From Thuidium tamariscinum (lineage: Eukaryota; Streptophyta; Bryopsida; Hypnales; Thuidiaceae), in NCBI GenBank assembly GCA_947034885.2, contig OX344756.2, positions 15,434,098 to 15,498,097 of the forward strand: a stretch of DNA of 64,000 bases, read 5' to 3'. The notes under the pieces are model-generated. The model was not told where the DNA came from, searched no databases, and was given only the letters and a program-made list of their open reading frames with translations. The position numbers were made by a program, and so were the translations under genes. Each line of letters opens with the position of its first letter. Within the stretch, counting starts at the first letter, position 1. This document shows, in pieces, positions 52,286 to 64,000 of the stretch.

Positions 52286-55011
52286 TCATTGTTCAACTGG
52301 TTCCCTTAAGGATTCAAGACTAAATTTTGTTAGCAACATAAGTTTAAACTTGGCACCTAGATTAGAGCAGTAGACAAGAGAACATGACAAAAGAAATTGA
52401 ACCTCGCTCGTACTTACAATTAAGAAGTTATTGTCAGTCGACCTAAATCCACCACGGCCTCCATCTCTTGAAACTGCTTGCAGAAATACCTGGTGTAGCA
52501 AAAAGCATACCTCAAAGACCTACTCATGAAAAGAGAGAAAACTAGAAATGCATCGAAAAGGTTCAACATTGAAAAGAAAATGGGCTATGCATAGGGCAGC
52601 AGTACGGAAAGACAGATACTTGAAATAGATTATATCTTGATACGCGGAATGGAAACTCTCGGAAGAGGCGTTTCAAAATGCAAAACGGATAAGGTCTCTG
52701 GATGTGAGAAGGTAGAAAACCAAAAGAGATCACCTTGTCATCCACGGCTCGTTTCTCATCATCGTTCAAAGCCTACACAGTTGCGCGCTTACTCGAATTA
52801 GTAGAAAACTTCAAAGAAAATTCACAACGCTACGTCTTCATAAGTCAAAAAGACGATTCAGCTAACTGACATGTGGCACTAATAAAAGCAAGCTGAAAAT
52901 AGGAACGCATATTTCTATCCAGTTGGCAAAATAGAATCTGAAATGAACCCCGACTCAATTGTTTCATCATAACACCAAGTCTCATTTGCCCAACGACTGC
53001 GCTCACGCACCTCATATGCTCGCGCCATTTCCTTCAATTTTTCCCCTGCATCTGCGTTTAACTTGTCCACGTCTAAAGTCCATTTCTTTACCAACTGCAA
53101 CCAAAAGTAAACAAATATAAATATAAAATAATATCTGAAACTTACAGCCTCTGCACTTCATCTGTCAGTAACCCCTAAGCGCCCTAATAGGTTAAGTCCT
53201 ATAAATTTGAACAAAGAAGCAGAAATGGGTAAAATTCAGAAACGATATCCCTGAATTGAACTGTTATTACAGTGTAGCACTAGCACCCAGTGACTGCTAT
53301 CAAGATCAATTTACATAACCCCTATACTCCAGAATCACTAGAAAATTCTGATCGAACCCCCAAGAATTCATTTCAGCGCATCATGCCTTCGTGCAAACAA
53401 AAGAGCTTCAAAATATCGAGTACCTCACGAAAAGCGGAATTGATCTCCTCTGCATTCTGCAATCCTGATGTGTCATCAGAATTCTGTCGAGCCATATGTT
53501 GGACGCCTGCGACCTCAACCACATATAAAGTTTACGGCATTAACACTACATCCACGGATGCCAATCAGCAATATGGTGGTTTAAGATAGCGAGTGGGATG
53601 TTGTAACAAAACAAAGAAAAATGAAGAGGAAAAAGAACATTCATGAGAAAACTTCTACAGGCAATAACATTGACGTACCTGTCGCATGGAGGTTTCGCCT
53701 GCCATTGGCCAGACCCCAGTTGTCACCAATCCTACTACCGCAGACCTGAGTGTAACCCCCTGTAAAACCAAGCCATAATCAGAAATTATTTTCACAAGAA
53801 AGAATACATGAATTCAAGAAATGGTATCTGATGGGGACCTTCGTTCATTAGATAGGACCTTACGTTTACTCTAAATCAACCAATTACCAGTACAATTTGG
53901 TTTTGTCTTTCCGAACAGTAACAGTTAAGGTGTGCATCAATAGCAAGACCTAAAATGCTTCACTGCCTCATTCATCTCATGGGGTCAAAAAATCTCACAT
54001 GGGGTCGGAAAACTACGTTAACTTATGTGAAAGTACAAAACGAAGCACTCCGGGCCCCCACGCCACTTCGACGTCTTCAATACATTTATATTTATATTAC
54101 ATTTACAATATACTGTATATAATGTTACATTCTTAATATAATACAAATTACTTGACTAATGGGCTTGCAGCACAATAACTCCCGTACCGGAAAGATGATC
54201 TCGAGAGGAAAAATGCGCTTCCCTCGTCGACAATGCCCATGATGATGTCCTATTACACAACTCCTCCTGCCGCGTTTCATGCAAACGATCATGAGTTTAT
54301 TAAACTCTTCAACCTATGCCTTCAAGAATCATGATCACGAGGATCAAATGCAAACAATAGCATGAATAGTTGCAGGAAGTACTCCTCAATTCCTGGAATA
54401 CAAGGAAAAAGGGTGGTGCTCTAGTCTGCACGAAAAATCGCTGTAAAGTGATCCAAAACAAAGCAAGAGCCTGAGAGTGCATTGTGACAAAAGTAAGAGA
54501 CAAAGAAAGGAGCGCAAAACACCCGAAGCTACAGAATTATATGTCATTAATGGGATTTTGGGGGCAAAACTCTGAAACATTCACTCGTGTTACTTACAAT
54601 CCTCGGCGACACCCAAATTTTAAAATTGACCGATTGTAACAATTCGATCTCAAACACCTAATAGATTCAGCCGCAGACCTACCCCCAAATCCTAAAAATC
54701 AAGAACCATAGAATCACCTAATTCCGTCCCTCCAAACTCCTCCCACCAAAATCCAACACTCAAAACTACCCATAACCAAGCAATTCTTTCACTCCGCTCC
54801 TCCATACACTCAAACCAGCACCACCTCGTACACCCAACCTGTGAAAAACCAGGAAAATCAGAATCCCACTCCGAAAATCCTGAATCCAAGCGCATGGACT
54901 TACAGAGAGAGGAGCGGCGGAGCTCCGACTCGTTGCAGCCAGCGGAGGCAGCAATGAGCGTTGTTGCTGCTGCAGCAGATGCAGCGTGCGACGCCACGCT
55001 ATGCGCGCCAT
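52286..55011 (-). pseudogene. truncated DnaJ paralog: exons 1-6 only, HPD lost
   Basis: A segmental copy of 44535-47507 lies at about 52110-55015. Six coding exons are recognisable: 55011-54904, 53745-53679, 53506-53424, 53094-53011, 52772-52734, and 52489 to an in-frame TAA-type stop at 52286. All GT-AG sites and the reading frame are kept, and would give about 194 aa. Changes: the presequence is conserved (MARIAWRRTLHLL); exon 3 lost three codons of J-domain helix I; exon 4 reads KKWTLDVDKLNADAGEKL, so the essential HPD is TLD; exon 6 is shortened and its Gly-rich part is changed to RDGGRGGFRS. The zinc-finger and C-terminal domains (original exons 7-17) are absent. Homology stops right at the start codon, so the native promoter was not copied. 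Decaying pseudogene is the simplest reading; a short expressed J-like protein cannot be excluded. Confidence 0.85.
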
Positions 55012-55079
55012 GGCGGAACCTAACGATTATCCAGACAATATTTATTAACAAACGATGTCAACTACTGTGTCAGGCATAG

Positions 55080-56660
55080 GAAAAGTTTAGAAAAACTATG
55101 TCAGTAGCAAAAATAGGAAATTGAAGTCAAAGGTTTACAAAAGAAACTCTCATTTTTATTTTTGAATGAAGGATATTATAGTAGGCATATAATACTAAGT
55201 GAAATATTCAAACACAAATGCAGTCTCTTTTCCTATTGTCTGATCTTTTTAACATGGTGCTACTCATTGGAAGGAGGTTTTATATCAGAGGTACTGTTTT
55301 TTCCATTCACTAAAATTTTGAATTCCATACAAATACTTATGCAATCAACCATGTCTTTTTTTGTTAGAAAATATTTTTATATGCACTCCACACACTACAG
55401 TTGATTAGTCATCTCAGGATAATCTGAATGCCACAAACCTCTCCAATGAACTCCTAGTAAAAACAATAAAATTAATTATTATTGAGTATGTTTTTACAAG
55501 GAACTCAACCACCTAACCATAGAAAAAATCAATCTCCAAAAAGAATCTTCTTCACCTCCAAGCTCTCTAATATAATAGAAAAATAGAAACTATAAATAAT
55601 CTTTATTAGTCCTCAAAATAGACTAGGACTTGTTTTCTATCTTTAGCTTTCTATCCTTGGTTCTATCTACTCAAGTAAAAATCTTACTTTTACTCATTCA
55701 AATTATAGTTTTTTCAAGTCTAGATTTTCTACTTGGAATTATCTAACTCCAAGTTCCAACATACTTGTCTTTATCTAGGAGTTGTTGCACCCTATAGTAC
55801 ACTTGTCATTCAAGTGGAGTTACCTAATTCTAATGCACAAACCTACCATCCATGGATATCTATCTCTAGGTGATCTTGAGTTACCCACTAGTGCATATTT
55901 CTTTGTGAAGTAGTTCATCCATCAAAGATCATGACACTAAAACTCTTTTAAGTGTATATAGTAGTAACATTTAATAAATATGACATTTGTTCCCACAATT
56001 CCGAAGTGTGAACAAACTTTTAACCGTAAACTACAACCAGTAGTGTGTCCTATAACTTTGTTACTTGAAATCGAATTCCTAAGCCAAAATGATCTTGAGG
56101 GTAACGTTTGTCTAAATGATAAACATATTATCCGCAGGTGGACATGCAGGGGTTCAAAATTAGTGCAGCGGGGGCATGCACATGAAGAGGATCAAAAATT
56201 CTGCAAGTCTAAAGTCACTCCGTCAAAGATGCAGCACACCTGTATTTTGCAGCCTCATTTAGATAATCCAGCTCTCGCCAATGTCGATGGAGTCGACTCT
56301 TGGATGCTGTGATCGCGAAGTTGAAGAAGAATAATTGGCACTAGGATGCAGCTCCCATCAACAACATCCATCGGCAGCTATTTGAAATTCTCCTTCACAG
56401 CATTGCAAGCTTCCCCTATTTCTCGGGTGCACTTCAGCATTCAATCAAAAATTCTATTGCACAGTCCTGAGGATGTGCACTCGAGCGGAATTTAGGGCAG
56501 AACACCAAGTAGGACGGACCAGCGCCTTCACTTCATCAAATAACGCAACACACCCACGCACTCCAGGATATTGCAAACTCATGAACGAGAACACTGATTC
56601 AGGCTTGAAGGCTGTGCAAGGATTAGGGTTTGGAGGAGGCGAATGGGAAGACTAAGGCCA
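55080..56660. other. intergenic region, no supported gene
   Basis: AT-rich to about 56000, then mixed composition. A 110-codon frame at 55980-56312 resembles no family. The last 300 bases are probably the 3' flank of the AlkB-like gene. Confidence 0.4.
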
Positions 56661-56667
56661 CCCGTCA

Positions 56668-57450
56668 TCACGCAGGATGCGTATTTTCTTCCGGGCAAAG
56701 GCGTCGGAGAGTAACAGAGATCCGCCTCTCCTGCGCCAGCACCTTCCCCGCCCACACCTGCTCCTCGGCTCGCTCTCGATTGATCTCGTGAGTCCACTTA
56801 TACCGCGCATTCCCGGACAACACTATCAAATCTCCAGGCGACAGCAACACATCCACCTTCTGCGAAGGCCTCTCGCATTTCCGAAACCGCATCACGCACG
56901 AGGACAGCAGCGACAACACCACAATGCCATCCTCAAACCGAGCCAGATCCACGTGCGGACAAATGCCTTCACCGGGTTGGTACGAATTCAAAATCATCTG
57001 ATCGAACAAAGGCTTTCTCCGCAGAATCGCCTCCGACAAAGGTACCGCTAACCCTAATCCTCCATCGTCCACAAACCTGGAAAGAGAAGAGAGGATCAAT
57101 GAAGACAAGGTGAGCGCCCAACCAGGAAGCACGCCGAAGCGCATCGCCTGATTGTGAGAAGGCTGACTGAACCATCCCTCGCTCTCAATCGCAGTCAACA
57201 AACTCTCCTGCTCCATAGAATCCAGAAATCGCTCACATCGCCACAAACCATTCACACATTCCACAGCTTGCCACAGATGACGACCATACCCGGGATCCTG
57301 CAACTCCTCCCGCTCTGAATCGAGCACATTACCATTCACATCTGCACACACCTCTTTGTCATTTGAATCTGAATCCGAATCCGAATCCGTGCCAAAAACT
57401 GCAGCGAAAAGCTCCTGAGATCCGTCATTCGCCATCGCAGGATCAATCAA
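56668..57450 (-). CDS. AlkB-like 2-oxoglutarate/Fe(II)-dependent dioxygenase, single exon, 260 aa
   Basis: The product is a member of the AlkB-homolog group, which removes methyl or other groups from nucleic acids or proteins using 2-oxoglutarate, oxygen and iron; the substrate of this member cannot be read from sequence. The N-terminal 30 residues are acidic and low-complexity (TDSDSDSDSND). The catalytic double-stranded beta-helix runs about 95-252. Iron ligands are H166 and D168 in CPHVDLARFEDG, and H221 in KWTHEINR. The 2-oxoglutarate-binding R-x5-R pattern is R243-R249 in RRISVTLRR. NSYQPGEGI and LSPGDLIVLSGNARYKW are typical of the plant ALKBH group. There is no intron, unlike its neighbours. 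Met1 (57450) or Met6 (57435) could be the start; the second is followed by ANDGSQELF. It is divergent from TPX2, 1.6 kb away. Confidence 0.85.
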   Translation of the reverse strand: MIDPAMANDGSQELFAAVFGTDSDSDSDSNDKEVCADVNGNVLDSEREELQDPGYGRHLWQAVECVNGLWRCERFLDSMEQESLLTAIESEGWFSQPSHNQAMRFGVLPGWALTLSSLILSSLSRFVDDGGLGLAVPLSEAILRRKPLFDQMILNSYQPGEGICPHVDLARFEDGIVVLSLLSSCVMRFRKCERPSQKVDVLLSPGDLIVLSGNARYKWTHEINRERAEEQVWAGKVLAQERRISVTLRRLCPEENTHPA

Positions 57451-59063
57451 TCAGCTCTATTCTGTTGTGCAATCGTGCTGCGCCCTCGATCGATCAGGTG
57501 CACAACAGCGAGAACTTCGCAACCGAAATCCTCAGACATGGAATTTTCAACGAAGACCTGGCTCATCTTCATCGTTACTGTTACCCCGACCCTGACCCGT
57601 CCGCAGATCTCGATAGGTGGGCTTCAATAAGCACTTATACCACGGTGATACTATGGCTGTGCACCGGTGACACAAGGGTCTCTGGCCTTTGGTGAAATCA
57701 ACTTGTTCCCAAGATGTTCCCAGACGCGTTCCCATTGGATTAAAGACTATATGACCGCGGCCATATTCTCTATCTCGACCGTGAGTGATACTGTGATGGT
57801 ACTGGAGTACCAACCCAGTTCCAAGAAGTTCCCTATGGAGTTCCCATGCGAGTTCGCTGACGTTCCCAAAGGCCGCGGAAGGACCGTTGAGTGAGAAAGC
57901 CGTTGAGCCTCCAAAGGCGACAACAGGGAATTGAAGGCTGTGTGTATATTGGGATTGTGTCCCGGCAAGCTCGCTGCGCATGTTTGAATCACTCGTCTCT
58001 TTACTCCTTTCCATCTCACCATCGCCACCTTCTCGCATCCCTCTGAGTCCGCCATGTTGCTTGGCTTTGTCTTTCTTATGGAGCATTACGTTTGCATTTT
58101 CTCTTCGCTCCTCTAGCATTTAGCCCCTAGCTTCCTTCCTGGATCCCTCCCTTGTCCCCCCTCCATTCGGTCCCCTTGATGTGGTTGCTCTGTCGTTGCA
58201 TTCAGAGTTGACACTCTGTTACGTCTGCTGGAATGAGAATAGGTCGAGCATCTTGTGTCGAGGTTGGTTCAAGAATTTTCTTGTCAGGGTGATGTAGAGG
58301 TTTGGAGAGGAGTCATACTCAGGTAAGTTGATAGCGTCGTCGTCTTAATCTTTATTCCTCTCCTTTAGGTTTATTGTTTCTTTGAAGTGGAAAGCAATCC
58401 AATTAGCTGGATCGCTGCTGATTTAATTGAAGTGAAGCTTCTTCTGTGCGGAAGATTAAACGACGAGGTGCTGGAAATTAGTACCTGGCATTGACTCTCG
58501 GCGAATCTCAACCAGCCATCTGCGTACTCACTTTTGAACGAAGACTGTTCTGCGGGCTGAAGGTAAGTGTTATGCCCTGCTGTTTCATGAACTTGCAGAT
58601 GCTCTTAAATTGCGGTCATTCAGTTCTGTTCCAAATTCAATCCGTGATATGGTCAATCTATTACTTGAAGCTCCAGACAACCTGAATTTCATATCTACTA
58701 CAAGTTACAATGTCTAGTAACTCGTAATTTCCTAATTGAAATATCTATTCTCCAGCATGATTATCGGTTTTACATATTACTGTTGTCCTTTGTGTCTTGT
58801 TCTCTCGCTGATGGATTCACTTCATGTTGTTGAGACTGAGCATATAATGGAAACTCACGAATGGTGTAGTCTAAGAGAGTCATTGAGTGGAAATTCAGTA
58901 ATCAACCTGCGGAAGAAGAGAGAGTTAAGACAATCCAGCTACCAGATGAGCAAGGTTTAAATGCACCGAGATTTGTTCATGCGCGTGACAATGGACTATG
59001 TTCTGTTGACGTACCCATTTTTACGGAAGTGGTACATGTTGGTGCTTTTGATCAGGTATCAGC
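57451..59063. promoter_or_regulatory. divergent promoter region and TPX2 leader
   Basis: A 1.6-kb interval between the AlkB-like and TPX2 start codons, mostly single copy. It must hold both promoters and the TPX2 5'UTR. GATCAG/GTATCAGC just before the TPX2 ATG looks like a splice acceptor, so the leader may be spliced. No strong TATA box was found. A GTTCCC-rich segment lies at 57683-57874. Confidence 0.4.
57683..57874. repeat. GTTCCC cluster between short inverted repeats
   Basis: GGCCTTTGG at 57683 and CCAAAGGCC at 57866 bracket six GTTCCC or AGTTCCC motifs (57705, 57716, 57728, 57827, 57840, 57862). It may be a MITE remnant or a motif cluster. Confidence 0.35.
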
Positions 59064-62000
59064 ATGGAGGGAGATGCAACTACTGTGGGTTACTCTGTCA
59101 TTGAACCGAACTACGAGTTTTCCGCTCCTCAGTACTTCGATTTTTCATACGAAGAAACGCAAGAGGATATTGACCGCGCCGAGAGTTGGTTTAAAAGCGC
59201 AATTCCATATGAGGCTTCACGTACGTTGCTCACCTGCTAGTGCATTCACCTTCCTTAACACACATGAGTGGATCACATTGTCTGCTAATGTGTGATGCTC
59301 ATGTATATTTGGTCTGAGACGTTATTAAGTGAAGATCTTCTGAAGCCTTGTGCTGATGGGGCTAAGCGGCAAATAAAGGAATGTGGCCAATATGCATGAA
59401 GTCTTATCAGACATATGATTGGTTTGACCAGATTTTAGTCACCATAGAAATGATGAATCGCTCATTGACATTTGATTCTTGAAATGCCCCTCCAGCTCAT
59501 GCTTCTAAAACTAGGTCAGTTGCGGAGCTGTTTACTGCCGCAAACAACTCTGGACAGAAGAGTGATAAGGAAGCCCAGCAGGTACTCTACTGCCAACTAC
59601 TTAATTGTACACGATTGAGGATGAAACTGCACTGTGCGATTTGGCAGCTAAAGCCTTGTTGAGTACTTGAGTGAGCGCTCTAAAGATTGGTGTCTGATAG
59701 TTGTGACCGCTAAGTCCTGCATTTGTTGTGCAGATATTGGCTCATGTATCACCCTCTCCGAAGCAGCTGAACAAGCAGGATACGAGTTCGGAGGACAACG
59801 CCTCCGAGTATGTGGAGGTGCCTGCGAACACTAACGTTATAGTTGTGGGTAAGTTGTTCCTATCAGTGGATAGTTCGGTGCTAATATAATCTTTTCATTC
59901 CGAAACTCGGCTACTGTGACTTGAGGATCGAGGAGTTAGAAATCAAAAGGTTACTTGTATCATGGAGAATTGCACCAATCGGAAATACATTTTCTTATCA
60001 CTTGTGAACACGGCTAAGTAACTGCAAGCATAATTTGGCGTGAATAAAAGAGTTTGTAAATGAAAGCAAAACTGAACGTGATTTGCAACTCTCGCGGCTT
60101 TCAGGTGAAGTGGTTGATCCCCGTACACCAGCTGGCCATCGGCTGGGTCAAGGATTCAGTGCTGCCATTATGAGTCCTATTCAAGCACTCGTAAAATCGC
60201 CGCTTCCTGCGAAGCGATTGTACTCAGAGGCATGGATTCAAAGTGATTCAGCTCCAATTCAGCAGCCAAGAGCTGCGTCGAAGAGGTCCTCAGCTGTCAG
60301 GTCGGTAGCCTGTACTTTGTGAATGCTCTCTCAGATCTACGCTCAGCTGCTTTTGAAGTTTCTGTCAAAATCGCTGGACTCAGTTAAGACCTTTGCAATT
60401 CTTGGTCATGATATCTACTCGCAAGACGCCTCCGCTTTGTGCTCTCCGTGAATTCGCGAAATAGTCTCGATGTTTCTCAAAGAACGGCATGTGTGCAGGC
60501 GGTCCCACAACGTCAAAAGAGATAAGAGCATGATTCGCAAGGCCTATGCCTTGGAGGAGACTCGTGCTAGGAAGAAGCAAAAGCTTGACAAAGGGCGGTT
60601 GAAGCAGGTACGATATTATGTGCATACATCCATCAGTTCATGAACTTACCAGACCTTTTCTTAAGAGACTTGACGTGTACGTTATATTTTGAGCATATGG
60701 TGACAAGGAATACACACAGCTCAAGTATTTGAACATCCTCCACTGCTAAGCAGGTACAAGATGTGGCCGAAGAGAAACCGAAGAACACAATCTCTCTGAC
60801 AGTTCCTCAAGAATTCCATTTCTGCACTGACTCTCGGGCGAGAGTGCACGGAACGGACTTGGATAGTGCTCATAATGCAGACAAGGTATGCATCGCTTCA
60901 CCTACGTGTACAACCCACGTGTTTGCATTGCGGATATCAGTTTCTTGTCAATTGTCTCTCACTCTCTCGATCAGAAGTCTGACCATTCGATCTATACATC
61001 TGCGCAGGAAGCCAGGGAAGCTTCTCCATTCGTATCCATGGCAGAGCGTGTGCAGCGGTTTCAGCAGAAGACCCCAGAGCGTTTTCACTTACTGCCATCT
61101 GGAGCTGGCAGCTCTCAGCTTCTGGAAATGGAGAAGCCCAAGCCACTAAAGCTAACAAGGCCTAAGACACCTGAATTAGGGACAATGCAGCGGATGCGTC
61201 CTACAAGGTATGCTGGCTAATTTCATGCCCCAGTACAAAGCGATTCTCTTTGTCGTTGTTGGGTTTGATGTATGTGTCCAATGTAAATAGTTTCATTACT
61301 ATTTCTTGCGTTCGCAGGGTCAAAAGCTCTGCTGAGATCGAGGATGAAATGATGGCCAACTTGCCGAGGTTCAAAGCCCGGCCGCTACCAAAGAAGGTTG
61401 ACTTCTATATCCACACTACCCAATAATTGTTCCACTCTCCGTGGAGTTAAGTGGTTTTTAAATAAGTTTTTCGCTAGCGTTTAGTACTGTTTTTGCTGAA
61501 ACGAGATATCGAATTAATTATCCAAGACTCCTGCAGATTCTGGAGGCGCCCACTCTACCGTTCGTGGCGAAATCCACTCCTCAGGTTCCCGAGTTCCAGG
61601 TATTTATTCAATTTCATCTGCGTGAAATATGGAGGTTTAGTTGTCTTTGTACGTCACTTGTTAATAGAAAATCTTGCTTTCTGTTTCATACAGGAGTTTC
61701 ACTTTCATACTATGGAGCGTGCCCAGCAGAATCCAAAAAATGCACTTTTGATGACAACCGCAGAAGATGCTCGTTCCGATACGGTAGCACTCTCCACCCT
61801 CCTGGATTGTGTTCCGAAATGAATTAAGATGCACTTGTACTGGTCGGCCTCGCTTTGTTCAGTTGTGCATAGCAGCCACATGCATTACCATGTATACTGA
61901 CGGAATGTTGTCTTGAAGGATATTGCACGGAAGGAGAGGCGAAAATCTGCCCCTGGTGGGACATTTGGCTTGGACTGTGGGTCCCGCCCCCCTCGTCTTC

Positions 62001-63937
62001 AGACAGCTATCCGAGCCCGACCCTCAACGTAACTCCTAATATTTCTTCGCTTTCATTCCGTTCTGGCATATTTCTTGGGGCCCTTATTCATTTCCAGGGG
62101 AGTCCATTGAACTCATCGTCCTTGTATTGCAGTGTCAAGAGTACTGAAGAGATGGAAGCCGAGGAGCTTGCAAAGATTCCCAAATTTAAAGCCCGTCCCC
62201 TCAACAAAAGGGTACGTAACTACTCTCCATGTGTCATCTATAGAAAAGCTAATCATGTCATGCTCTCTGTATGACTCCTCGATCATCAAGTCTAACCGCA
62301 TGTTAATGGCTTCCAGATTTTCAAAAGCAAGGGTGACTCGGGAGTCTCCCGTAATAATAAGCGTCAAATTACATTGCCTGTGGTGAGTTATATCTTGCTT
62401 TTCCAAGTTTTTCTCTTCCTGAATGGTCTATGTATTAGGTTTCGAGAACCTTAGGAGTTGTTAACCATGCTTGTCGTTTGTGATCCTCGCAGGAATTTCG
62501 ATTTCAAACTGGCCAACGAGCCCAAGTCCGAGGCCCTGCTCTACCAATTGAAGAGTTTGACAAGGTTAGAGTCGTCTCACCGTCTCGGGTACCGCGTGGT
62601 TTGTAAGTTGAATTTGTTACAATCTTCACTGTCAGTTCGGTGCCTTACGTCTATACAATTGCCCTGTCAACAGCTATCGCTCAAGCGAGAACTGACTCCT
62701 CAGCTTCCAAAAGCACCGAAACCGTTCCATCTCGCAACAGATGTAAGTGTGATCGTTTGTCAGGCTTAAAATTAGTCCCTTCTATTAGACTGAAGATTAT
62801 CTTCTGCTGTGATGTATGATGTTAACTGGAACCGAAAACGGAAGAGACATACTACAACGAAAATTCATGGATATCTGCGAATTCAAGTCAATGGAGCTGA
62901 ATTCAGCATGCTTCACATTTCTAATGGACCTTCACTGCCCCAGTGCCCTGACGTGGTTTTCTGGTTGACCCAGGACCGAGGTCTTGCTAAAAAGATGAAA
63001 ATGATTCAGGAACAAATAGAAAGGGATCAGAAGGCGGCGGAAGCCCGAATTCCGAAGGCCCAACCATTACCCTATACCACCAAATCTCCAATTGTAAGTT
63101 TTTATTGAAGTATAATCATTTAGAGCTGGAGAATCTGTACTGGATGGGTTTACCCCTTCCAACCAAAGACATCATGAAGGGCTATACTCAAGTCCAACGT
63201 GTTTGACTGGTGGCAACTAATTGTACATAACTGACCGCTTCATGTAGATTCCTCATAAGCCAACGCCGAAGGAATGCACAAGGCCGGAGCCATTCCAGTT
63301 GGTGAGCCTTTCAAGACATGAGGAGGAACAGCAACGGCGTGCTGTAGAACGGGCTGAAACTGAGCAGTTGGAATCATCATTGAAGGAGTTCCGGGCTCAA
63401 CCAAATCTCTCTAAGTAAGACATCTCATCTGGCTGAGTCACACTTCTCACTGCAGACAGGGTATCTGATGAGCTTACTTGCTAGAATTTTATCACATATT
63501 AACATCGCCTTTGGTCTTTACCTTGTAAACAGCGCGCCTGTCTTCATGCCAGTGCGATCGAACAAGCCCTTGACAGAGATTTTTGAATTCAAATTCAATG
63601 TGGACACTCGAGCGGTCGAGCGTGCAGAATTTGATAAGAAGGTACCCCATCGACCCATTGCCATTGTCTTTCTCTGAAACTTCAACTTTTTGCGCGTGCA
63701 AGACACATCAGCATTGAAAATGGTTTCGTAAGATACAGTTGTGGTGTTCTGTGTAATTGTCCTCTGGGGTGATGATTCATTTCCTGTGACCGAACAATAC
63801 TGAGTAGCCGAAACGTTATAGCTGCTGCTCCTCTCGTTTGCTCTGAAATGGTTCTGATTTGTTTGATATCTGGATAGGTGGCTGTAAAACAGAGCATGTA
63901 CAAGCACTATCGGGAGGAATATGAAGCTGCCAGAAAG
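59064..63937 (+). CDS. TPX2: TPX2 spindle-assembly protein, first 19 coding exons (704 aa), continues past the window
   Basis: Microtubule-associated protein that nucleates spindle microtubules and activates Aurora kinase. Exons: 59064-59220, 59496-59581, 59734-59848, 60105-60300, 60499-60607, 60754-60885, 60975-61207, 61318-61396, 61537-61599, 61694-61783, 61919-62028, 62133-62211, 62317-62382, 62493-62564, 62674-62742, 62974-63093, 63248-63414, 63533-63641, 63878-63937; all GT-AG and in frame. The N-terminal YEFSAPQYFDF block (about 18-28) is the conserved Aurora-binding region. The central domain has LTVPQEFHFCTDSRAR (236-251), LTRPKTPELGTMQRMRPTR (325-343) and two FKARPL(P/N)K(K/R) repeats (361-369, 475-483). 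EFHFHTMERA, EFRFQTGQRA and PFHLATD repeats follow. The C-terminal TPX2 domain starts FEFKFNVDTRAVERAEFDKK (665-684). The last exon in view ends YEAARK, so a few dozen residues lie beyond the edge; Arabidopsis TPX2 is about 760 aa. Confidence 0.95.
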
Positions 63938-64000
63938 GTGCGTCACTTCTCTGCCCAAGTTTTTTACTTCACGACATCGAGGATTATCATCTAAAGCGGT

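Noticed and set aside
56677-57051. 124-codon plus-strand frame over the AlkB-like gene
   Set aside because: Antisense shadow; the minus strand carries HxD...H and RxxxxxR catalytic residues.
57547-58119. 190-codon minus-strand frame upstream of TPX2
   Set aside because: It lies in the divergent promoter, has no recognisable domain, and contains the GTTCCC cluster; an unrelated small gene cannot be excluded but is not supported.

Overview
The window is nuclear DNA of a land plant. The genes carry many short GT-AG introns and plant-type products: an OPR-family reductase, a mitochondrial-type DnaJ, an AlkB-like oxygenase and TPX2. They sit among long AT-rich intergenic stretches full of small non-autonomous DNA transposons. 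A moss, liverwort or lycophyte would fit the short introns in low-complexity flanks, but nothing in the sequence fixes the genus.

Layout. Positions 1-540 hold the 3' end of a gene running in from the left. From about 0.9 to 29.4 kb there is no supported gene. This part is a nest of repeats: (i) 0.7-0.95 kb elements bounded by TTAA and CCCCTAAAG/CTTTAGGGG ends; (ii) a second family with ends GGGTGATTGCAAGAAACACT and 4-bp target duplications, one copy of which (27191-28283) is an almost perfect 1.1-kb palindrome; (iii) a roughly 120-250 bp repeat (called R3 here) in eight or more pieces; (iv) small MITEs. Two members of family (ii) are inserted inside one member of family (i), and removing them restores the host length, so insertion order can be read from the window.

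The gene-rich half starts at about 31 kb. A five-exon 12-oxophytodienoate reductase-like gene runs 32548-37982 (+). A 17-exon mitochondrial-type DnaJ (HSP40) gene runs 41705-47507 (-). A second, truncated and decayed copy of its first six exons lies at 52286-55011 (-). A single-exon AlkB-like 2-oxoglutarate/Fe(II) oxygenase is at 56668-57450 (-). It is divergent from a TPX2 spindle-assembly gene whose first 19 coding exons run 59064-63937 (+) and which continues beyond the window.

The genes do not form an operon or visible pathway. The main biological points are the DnaJ copy that lost its promoter, its HPD motif and its zinc-finger/substrate domains while keeping open exons and splice sites; a duplicated splice donor in the OPR gene; and the foldback and TTAA transposon families. 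All exon coordinates were read by eye from frame, GT/AG sites and family conservation.
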